Assembly (NCBI GenBank): GCA_937975735.1
Contig: CALJUI010000119.1
Location: 1-11,960 of the forward strand
Length of the DNA: 11,960 bases
DNA from: an uncultured Rubrivivax sp.
GTDB lineage: Bacteria; Pseudomonadota; Gammaproteobacteria; Burkholderiales; Burkholderiaceae_C
Reading direction: 5' to 3'
Each line of letters begins with the position of its first letter. Within the stretch, counting starts at the first letter, position 1. Under the pieces are notes generated by a model. The model was given only the letters and a program-made list of their open reading frames with translations. It was not told the origin of the DNA and searched no databases. The position numbers and the translations under genes were made by a program. Of this stretch, positions 7,221 through 11,960 are shown in pieces.

Positions 7221-9010
7221 CCGACGACGGCCGCGGGCACGTGCACTTCACACTGTCGCTGATGATCGACGGCGAGCACCTGAACCGCCTGCTGGCCGAC
7301 TTCGGCGGCGGCGCGGCGGCCTGGGGCCAGGCGATGCTGCGCGACGTCGAGCACGACTACGCCGACTCGGGCGCGCTGCAGCGCGCCATCGGCCCGATGT
7401 TCGACGACATCTCCGACCGCGAGCGCAACCTCTTCGTCAAGGACTTCCTGCTCGACACGCCGAACGCGCCCGGCCTGGCCGAACCCGGCGAGCACAACAT
7501 CTGCGCGCTGGTCGACCTCGCGCTGCCCTGCGCTGACGTGCACTGGACCACCGAGGGCGCGCTGACCCGGGTCGTGCTGCCGTCGCAGGGCGCGGAGATC
7601 CGGTTCGACGGCGTGCGCTGCCGCGCGTTCTGGATGGCGCACTCGAACGACGCGCTGTCGTATCACCTGTCGTTCGAGGTGCCCTTCGTGCACGACCTCG
7701 CCGGCTACTACGGCCTGGCATTGCTGCAGAAGCTGTTCTTCCCCACCGAGGAGACCGCCTGGGTGCTCGGCGAGGGCGGCTGGCGCGCCTGCGCGCCGGG
7801 CACGAGTGCCGCCGACGCGCCGACGCTGATGACCTTCATGGAAGCGCTGTTCGAGTCGCACGTGGGCGATCTGTTCGCGGCACTGCGGGCACCTCGCCCC
7901 GGCGACGCGGCGCCGGCGCGCTTCGCCGGACTGGACGTCGCGCGCTTCGCGGCGCACGCCTGGCAGGGCCTGGTGCTGAATCCGGGCGGCGGTCCGGCGG
8001 GGCCGCCGCAGATGCAGGGCCTGTGGCTGAGCTCGGCGTCACGCCGCCGGTTGCTCGTGCTGCTGCGCGACCGGCGCAGCTTCGATGTCATCGACCGGAT
8101 GCGTGAGGAGGCGTCGCCGCTGAAGCACTTCAGTGCGCTCAGCGCGGTCGGCGGCTGCTACCAGGCCTCGGCGGTCCTGGCCCACCTGCGCACGCATGCC
8201 GGCCCCGACGCCGACGGCCGCGACACCTGCGCCGACATGCTTTGCGCGGTCTTCCTGTCGGGCTTCTTCCAGAACATCGTCGACTTCCTGGAGCAGGACG
8301 GGCTGGAGGTCTTCGACGGGCTGTCGCCGCTGTACCCCGACGACGACGGCGGCGCCGCCAACGAGGGTTACCTGCTGTACGCCGCGCCGAAGGCGATCTA
8401 CGAGGTGGTGCGCAGCTCGCGCAGCCTGGACGGCGCCGGGCGCGCCTGGCTCGGGACCTGCCCCTACCTGTTCCTGGTCCACGTCACGGCGTTCCACAAC
8501 GAGAGCATCGTGCGCGCCTACGAGCGTCGCGTGACCGAACTGACGCGCGAGCTCGAGCGGCTCGGCGTGAAGGCCGGCGAGGTCGAGCACGCCGCCTTCG
8601 GCGAGGCCTTCCGCTGCATCCGCGAGTTCAGGCTGCGGACCTTCGAGCAGGTGCACAAGCACCTGTCGTTCAACATCTTCCGCTACGAGACCGAGAAGGC
8701 CTTCTTCCGCGGCATCGAGGCGGTTCGCGGCGTCGATGCGCGCAAGGCCTACTGGGACGGCGTGCTCGAGCACCTGACCGAGACCATCGACGCGCTGAAG
8801 GACGACCGCGTGGCGCGCTACGGCAACACCATCGCGGTGCTCGGCAGCGTGCTGGCGGTGCTCGGCCTGATCCAGCTCTGGCTGGCGGTCTTCAAGCTGG
8901 AGGTCGATCTGCCGCTGGCCTGGAACCTGGCCGGCCTCGCGCTGCTGAGCGCCGCGCTCGGCCTTGGCGTGCGCCACCTGATTCGCCGCTGGCGCAAGGC
9001 CGAGCGCTGA
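7217..9010 (+). CDS. Unknown 597-residue protein with C-terminal coiled region and two membrane segments (CorA-like layout)
   Basis: I do not recognise this protein. It is 597 residues, with a long soluble N-terminal part (1-425) without a known catalytic motif. This is followed by a charged helical, coiled-coil-like stretch (about 428-535, including RRVTELTRELERLGVKAGEV). Two hydrophobic segments come next (about 538-560 and 567-588), and the tail is basic (RHLIRRWRKAER). A big cytoplasmic domain, a long helix and a C-terminal membrane hairpin recall CorA-type channels and transporters. The GMN signature that ends the first CorA segment is absent, so magnesium transport should not be assumed. 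Notable conserved-looking stretches are FTLSLMIDGEHLNRLL (11-26), FEVPFVHDLAGYYG (153-166) and TFEQVHKHLSFNIFRYETEK (475-494). The start is set by AAGGAG and the ATGA overlap with the acetyltransferase gene, which makes a joint function likely. It ends 19 bases from the convergent 87-residue gene. Confidence 0.7.
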   Translation: MTDDGRGHVHFTLSLMIDGEHLNRLLADFGGGAAAWGQAMLRDVEHDYADSGALQRAIGPMFDDISDRERNLFVKDFLLDTPNAPGLAEPGEHNICALVDLALPCADVHWTTEGALTRVVLPSQGAEIRFDGVRCRAFWMAHSNDALSYHLSFEVPFVHDLAGYYGLALLQKLFFPTEETAWVLGEGGWRACAPGTSAADAPTLMTFMEALFESHVGDLFAALRAPRPGDAAPARFAGLDVARFAAHAWQGLVLNPGGGPAGPPQMQGLWLSSASRRRLLVLLRDRRSFDVIDRMREEASPLKHFSALSAVGGCYQASAVLAHLRTHAGPDADGRDTCADMLCAVFLSGFFQNIVDFLEQDGLEVFDGLSPLYPDDDGGAANEGYLLYAAPKAIYEVVRSSRSLDGAGRAWLGTCPYLFLVHVTAFHNESIVRAYERRVTELTRELERLGVKAGEVEHAAFGEAFRCIREFRLRTFEQVHKHLSFNIFRYETEKAFFRGIEAVRGVDARKAYWDGVLEHLTETIDALKDDRVARYGNTIAVLGSVLAVLGLIQLWLAVFKLEVDLPLAWNLAGLALLSAALGLGVRHLIRRWRKAER

Positions 9011-9033
9011 GGGCGGAATCGGCCGGCGCTCAG
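9007..9033. terminator. Possible bidirectional terminator hairpin between convergent genes
   Basis: CTGAGGGC (9007-9014) and GCGCTCAG (9026-9033) form an 8-base inverted repeat with one mismatch and an 11-base loop. It straddles the stop codons of the two convergent genes, where a shared terminator would be expected. No T-run follows in either direction, so it could only act weakly or with Rho. Chance is also possible in such GC-rich DNA. Confidence 0.3.
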
Positions 9034-9293
9034 TGCGTCGGCCGCTGACGCAGCAGGTTGCGCCCGGTTGCCGTCAGGCGCAGCGCACCGCCCCGCCACT
9101 GGAGCCAGTCGAGCGCCACGTAGTCCTCGATGAAGCTCTCCGGGATGACGTGGGCGCGCCGCTGCGCGATGGCGTCGGCGACGAAGCGGAACTGCTCGCG
9201 CAGCGCCAGGCGGCGCAGCGCGATCGAGGTGCCGACCGACGGCAAGACGCTGGCGCGGTCGGTGGCGGGGGCAGGGGTGGAACGACGGTGCAT
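9030..9293 (-). CDS. Small 87-residue protein of unknown function
   Basis: An 87-residue, mostly helical, basic protein. The ATG at 9293 is chosen because AGGAG lies 6 bases upstream; the open frame continues far upstream only as low-complexity Arg/Ser/Ala translation. The C-terminal half, IPESFIEDYVALDWLQWRGG (50-69) followed by LRLTATGRNLLRQ (71-83), has the look of a winged-helix end: a helix, a strand pair, then the L-T-x-x-G turn common in small regulators. No complete recognition helix can be identified with confidence. It lies on the same strand as the two photolyase-type genes, 106 bases downstream of the second one. It could be a late gene of that operon or separately expressed. There is no signal peptide or membrane segment. 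I cannot name a family; DNA binding is a guess from the C-terminal pattern. Confidence 0.7.
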   Translation of the reverse strand: MHRRSTPAPATDRASVLPSVGTSIALRRLALREQFRFVADAIAQRRAHVIPESFIEDYVALDWLQWRGGALRLTATGRNLLRQRPTH

Positions 9294-9399
9294 CGTGGTC
9301 TCCTGGGCACGGATGCTTTCACTCTCGTTCGTCCTCGGTCCACCGGCCATAGGACGCGATGGATCCGCGGCGTAGGACAAGACGCCATGCGGCGAGGGC
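9294..9399 (-). promoter_or_regulatory. Leader of the 87-residue gene: strong ribosome binding site and possible promoter elements
   Basis: Reading on the minus strand, AGGAG at 9300-9304 is a strong ribosome binding site for the ATG at 9293. Further upstream GTCCTA occurs twice, at 9373-9378 and 9350-9355, starting 23 bases apart (about two helix turns). A TTGTCC (9375-9380) could be a -35-like element, but the best AT-containing partner is spaced too widely for a standard sigma-70 promoter. The repeats may mark a regulator or alternative sigma factor site, or be chance. The ribosome binding site is well supported; the promoter is not. Confidence 0.35.
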
Positions 9400-10557
9400 T
9401 CAGTCGAACAGCCCGGGCTGGCCTGGATCGCCGGCGGGCTGCACCTGGGCCCACCAGGCCGAGAACGAGCGGCAGCGGCGGCCCGGCTCGCCGAAGGCGT
9501 CGGGCGGCGGCGACAGCGCGAGCCGGTCGAACGCGCTCTCGAGGTGCGGGTCCCCGTGTCCGGCGACCGAGCGAGCGCCGGCCAGCGCGTCGACCAGTGC
9601 ACCGGCCCGGTCGACCCAGCACAGCGGCGCGATCGCCTGCATGCGCGCCAACACGAAGCGCCAGCGCCGCGCGCTCCAGGGCCAGCGGGCGTGGAAGCCG
9701 CGGTCGATCACCGCGACCGCCAGACGGTCCGGCGGCGGGTCCGCGAGATCCCAGGCGTGCACCAGCCAGACGTCGCGGCCGGCGACCGCCGCCGGGTCGG
9801 CGCGCGCTGCGTCGGCCGGCGCGCCGTGGCAGTCCGGCGGCGACATGCCGTCGACGCCCGGTGCGGGCGCGAACCGGGCCTGCGGGTCGCGCGCGATCTG
9901 TTCGAGGCGGTCGTAGCCGATGTCGAGTGCGCTGCCGTCGACGTGCCAGTCGGGCGGCGCGTAGCGGCGCACGTTTTCGGCGTTGAACAGGTAGGGCTTG
10001 TGGCTGGCGGTGCCGGCCACCCACTGCCAGGACAGGTGGTTGCTGGCGAGGTCGCCGTCGAGCAGGTGGCCGTAGAGCCAGTCCGCTCCGGCGCGCCAGT
10101 GCACCTTCCTCAGGTGCACCACGTAGGAGGCCAGCCACAGCCGTGCGTGGTTGTGCAGCCAGCCGGTGGCGTAGAGCTGGCGCACCGCGCGGTCGATGAC
10201 CGCGAGGCCGGTGCGCCCCTGCGCGATGTCGTCGGGCAAGGTCGGCGCGTAGGCGGCGTCCGGCAACGGGCCCGGACGCTGCGAGCGGAAGATCGCGCCG
10301 CCGTCGTGCCGCCAGGCGTGGCGGAAGAAGGCGCGCCAGCCGAGTTCCATCGTCAGCTTGTGCGTCGGCGCGAGGTGCAGCGTCGCCAGCACCTGCGGCA
10401 CGGTCAGCATGCCGTGCGTGAGGTAGGGGGACAGCTTCGTGGCCGCGCCGTCGAGGTGGTTGCGCGTGCGCGCATAGTCGCTCGGCCGCACTGCCAGGAG
10501 CCGGCGCTGCGCGGCGACCAAGGTCGGCTCGAACGCGTCGTCGCCCGCTGCGCTCAT
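9400..10557 (-). CDS. Photolyase/cryptochrome-like flavoprotein with FAD domain first and alpha/beta-like domain last
   Basis: A 385-residue protein whose first 250 residues are a photolyase FAD-binding domain. Seen are TKLSPYL (40-46, flavin phosphate loop), ELGWRAFFRH (71-80), TGWLHNHARLWLAS (131-144) and LLDGDLASNHLSWQWVAG (165-182). Compared with E. coli photolyase as I recall it, Asn173 matches the flavin-N5 Asn378, Trp177 matches Trp382 and Trp154 matches Trp359. Ile111 stands where Trp306, the outermost tryptophan, would be. There is no N-terminal antenna domain. Instead residues 262-350 (DVWLVHAWDL, then VAVID, then RRWRFVLARM) resemble the alpha/beta domain normally found at the N-terminus. 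The ATG at 10557 overlaps the stop of the Fe-S photolyase by ATGA, with no clear ribosome binding site, so translation is probably coupled. Light-driven DNA repair or light sensing is likely; the exact substrate is unknown. Confidence 0.85.
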   Translation of the reverse strand: MSAAGDDAFEPTLVAAQRRLLAVRPSDYARTRNHLDGAATKLSPYLTHGMLTVPQVLATLHLAPTHKLTMELGWRAFFRHAWRHDGGAIFRSQRPGPLPDAAYAPTLPDDIAQGRTGLAVIDRAVRQLYATGWLHNHARLWLASYVVHLRKVHWRAGADWLYGHLLDGDLASNHLSWQWVAGTASHKPYLFNAENVRRYAPPDWHVDGSALDIGYDRLEQIARDPQARFAPAPGVDGMSPPDCHGAPADAARADPAAVAGRDVWLVHAWDLADPPPDRLAVAVIDRGFHARWPWSARRWRFVLARMQAIAPLCWVDRAGALVDALAGARSVAGHGDPHLESAFDRLALSPPPDAFGEPGRRCRSFSAWWAQVQPAGDPGQPGLFD

Positions 10558-11960
10558 GTCGGCGCCGCCACCGCCTCGCGGTGGGCCCGTGCGGCGTCGG
10601 CGATGCGCCGGCGCTCTTCCTCGGGCAACCGCGCCAGGTTGCGCACCTGCATCACGGTGCGCGGGTTGGCCGCCAGGCGCTTCTCGTGGCGCATCAGGAA
10701 GTCCCAGTACAGCGTGGTGAATGGGCAGGCGCGTTCGCCGGTGCGCTCGGCCGGCCGGTAGCGGCAGCGCGCGCACAGGCTGCCGCTGCTCATGCGCTCG
10801 ATGTACTTGCCGCTGGCAATGTAGGGCTTGCTGGCCATCAGCCCGCCGTCGGCGGCCTGACTCATGCCCAGCGTGTTCGGCAACTCGACCCACTCGACCG
10901 CGTCGACGTAGACCGCCAGGTACCAGGCGTGCACCTGCTTGGGCTCGACGCCGAGCAGCAGCGCGTACAGCCCGGTGACCATCAGCCGCTGGATGTGGTG
11001 GGCGTAGCCGTGGCGCAGGGTCTGGCCGATCGCGTCGGCCAGGCAGGCCATGTCGGTGCGGCCGGTCCAGAAGAACTCGGGCAGCGGCTGCCGCGCGTCG
11101 AGCGCGTTGCCTTCGGCGTAGGTCGGCATCTTCGTCCAGTAGATGCCGCGCACGTACTCGCGCCAGCCGAGGATCTGGCGGATGAAGCCCTCGGCGCTGG
11201 CGATCGGCACACGGCCGTCGCGCCAGGCCTGCTCGGCGGCGGCGACCACCTCGCGCGCGTTCAGCAGCTTCAGGTTCAGCGCCGCCGACAGGTGCGCGTG
11301 CCACAGCCAGGGTTCGTCCGGCCACATCGCGTCCTGCCAACGGCCGAAGTGCGGCAGCCGCTCGACGACAAAGCGATCCAGCGCCTGCAGTGCCTGCTCG
11401 CGCGTCACCGCCCAGGCGAAGTCGTCGAGCGCGCCGGGGTGGTCGCCGAAGCGCTCGCGCACCAGCGCGATGACCTCGCGCGTGATCGCATCGGGCTCGA
11501 AGCGGGCGCGCTCGGGCACCGGCGGCGGGCCGTCGCGGCCGAAGGTCTCGCGGTTGTCGGCGTCGAAGCTCCACTGGCCGCCGACCGGCTGGTCGCGGTC
11601 CATCAGCACCTCGTGGCGCTGGCGCATGGCGCGGTAGAAGTGCGCCATCAGCAGCGACCTGCGGCCGCGCGCGTGTTCGGCGAACTCGCGCACGCTGCCG
11701 AAGAAGTGGCGATCCTCGCGCACGTCGAGCTCGAGCGAGACCTCGGCCGCGACCTCGCGCAGCGACTGCAGCACGCGCGCGTCGCCCGGCGCGGTCATCA
11801 CCAGCGCCTGCGGCCGGTGCGCGGCGATCGCAGCGCGCAGCGCGTCGGCCAGCGTCGGCGCCGCGCCGTCGTCGTCCAGGCGCTGGTAGATCAGCGACCG
11901 GCCGGCCTCGTGCAGCGCCCGCGCGAAGTGCCGCATCGCTGACAGGAAGAGGGCGATGCG
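10554..11960 (-). CDS. phrB: FeS-BCP prokaryotic (6-4) photolyase/cryptochrome, PhrB type (5' end cut by window edge)
   Basis: This encodes 468 visible residues of the iron-sulfur bacterial cryptochrome/photolyase group, whose studied members (Agrobacterium PhrB, Rhodobacter CryB) bind FAD, a lumazine antenna and a [4Fe-4S] cluster. PhrB repairs (6-4) photoproducts with light. The four cluster cysteines are present, with spacings of 90, 3 and 13 residues, close to those of PhrB: one in DMACLADAI (codon 11043-11045), two in SLCARC (codons near 10773 and 10764) and one in RACPFT (near 10725). Other family marks are GFIRQILGWREYVRGIYW, YAHHIQRLMVTG, EWVELPNTLGMS and KPYIASGKYIERMS. The ATG at 11936 is internal: the frame continues to the edge as RIALFLSA before MRHF, which is a conserved helix. 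About 40-50 N-terminal residues are therefore missing. It is the first visible gene of a minus-strand light-repair operon. The gene symbol is by family resemblance. Confidence 0.93.
   Translation of the reverse strand, partial: RIALFLSAMRHFARALHEAGRSLIYQRLDDDGAAPTLADALRAAIAAHRPQALVMTAPGDARVLQSLREVAAEVSLELDVREDRHFFGSVREFAEHARGRRSLLMAHFYRAMRQRHEVLMDRDQPVGGQWSFDADNRETFGRDGPPPVPERARFEPDAITREVIALVRERFGDHPGALDDFAWAVTREQALQALDRFVVERLPHFGRWQDAMWPDEPWLWHAHLSAALNLKLLNAREVVAAAEQAWRDGRVPIASAEGFIRQILGWREYVRGIYWTKMPTYAEGNALDARQPLPEFFWTGRTDMACLADAIGQTLRHGYAHHIQRLMVTGLYALLLGVEPKQVHAWYLAVYVDAVEWVELPNTLGMSQAADGGLMASKPYIASGKYIERMSSGSLCARCRYRPAERTGERACPFTTLYWDFLMRHEKRLAANPRTVMQVRNLARLPEEERRRIADAARAHREAVAAPT

Noticed and set aside
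9294..9602. An upstream extension of the 87-residue protein into the end of the FAD-domain gene.
   Set aside because: The extra residues are Arg/Ser/Pro-rich shadow translation, while a strong ribosome binding site precedes the ATG at 9293.
10099..10119. A perfect 7-base inverted repeat (GTGCACC / GGTGCAC) with a 7-base loop inside the FAD-domain gene.
   Set aside because: It encodes V-H-L-R-K-V-H in a conserved helix and arises from using the same Val-His codon pair twice; no sign of a regulatory role.

Overview
The window is very GC-rich (by eye around 70% G+C or more) and densely packed. It holds eight protein genes, and no stretch over 300 bases lacks a gene. There is no sign of tRNA, rRNA, CRISPR, insertion sequence or phage. 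The high GC, Shine-Dalgarno use, ATGA overlaps and gene families suggest a high-GC proteobacterium, perhaps Burkholderiales or Xanthomonadales. That placement is an inference and cannot be settled from the sequence alone. Two genes run off the window: the peptidase at the left edge and the Fe-S photolyase at the right edge.

Left region (1-5192): the C-terminal part of an S10 serine carboxypeptidase-like exopeptidase (+ strand) converges with a minus-strand pair. That pair is a 1060-residue ATP-binding transcriptional regulator, with a STAND/MalT-like front and a C-terminal winged helix plus BTAD domain, followed 74 bases later by a small secreted cupin. A hairpin sits between the two genes.

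Middle region (5258-9010): divergent from the regulator is a plus-strand series of three genes. They encode a YdjM-like inner-membrane metal-dependent hydrolase, a GNAT-type acyltransferase-like protein, and a 597-residue protein of unknown function. The last ends in a coiled region and two membrane segments, in a CorA-like arrangement. The last two genes overlap by ATGA. The 65-base divergent region carries three copies of a TCGGGYGA-type octamer that could be operator sites.

Right region (9030-11960, minus strand): a light-related operon. A FeS-BCP (6-4) photolyase, with four cysteines spaced as in the known [4Fe-4S] members, overlaps by ATGA a 385-residue photolyase-like flavoprotein. In that flavoprotein the FAD domain comes first and an alpha/beta-like domain comes last, which is the reverse of ordinary photolyases. 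About 100 bases downstream is an 87-residue protein of unknown function with its own strong ribosome binding site.

The candidates most worth following are the apparently domain-permuted photolyase paralogue and the acetyltransferase/membrane-protein pair. Nothing in the window proves a new defence or mobile system.
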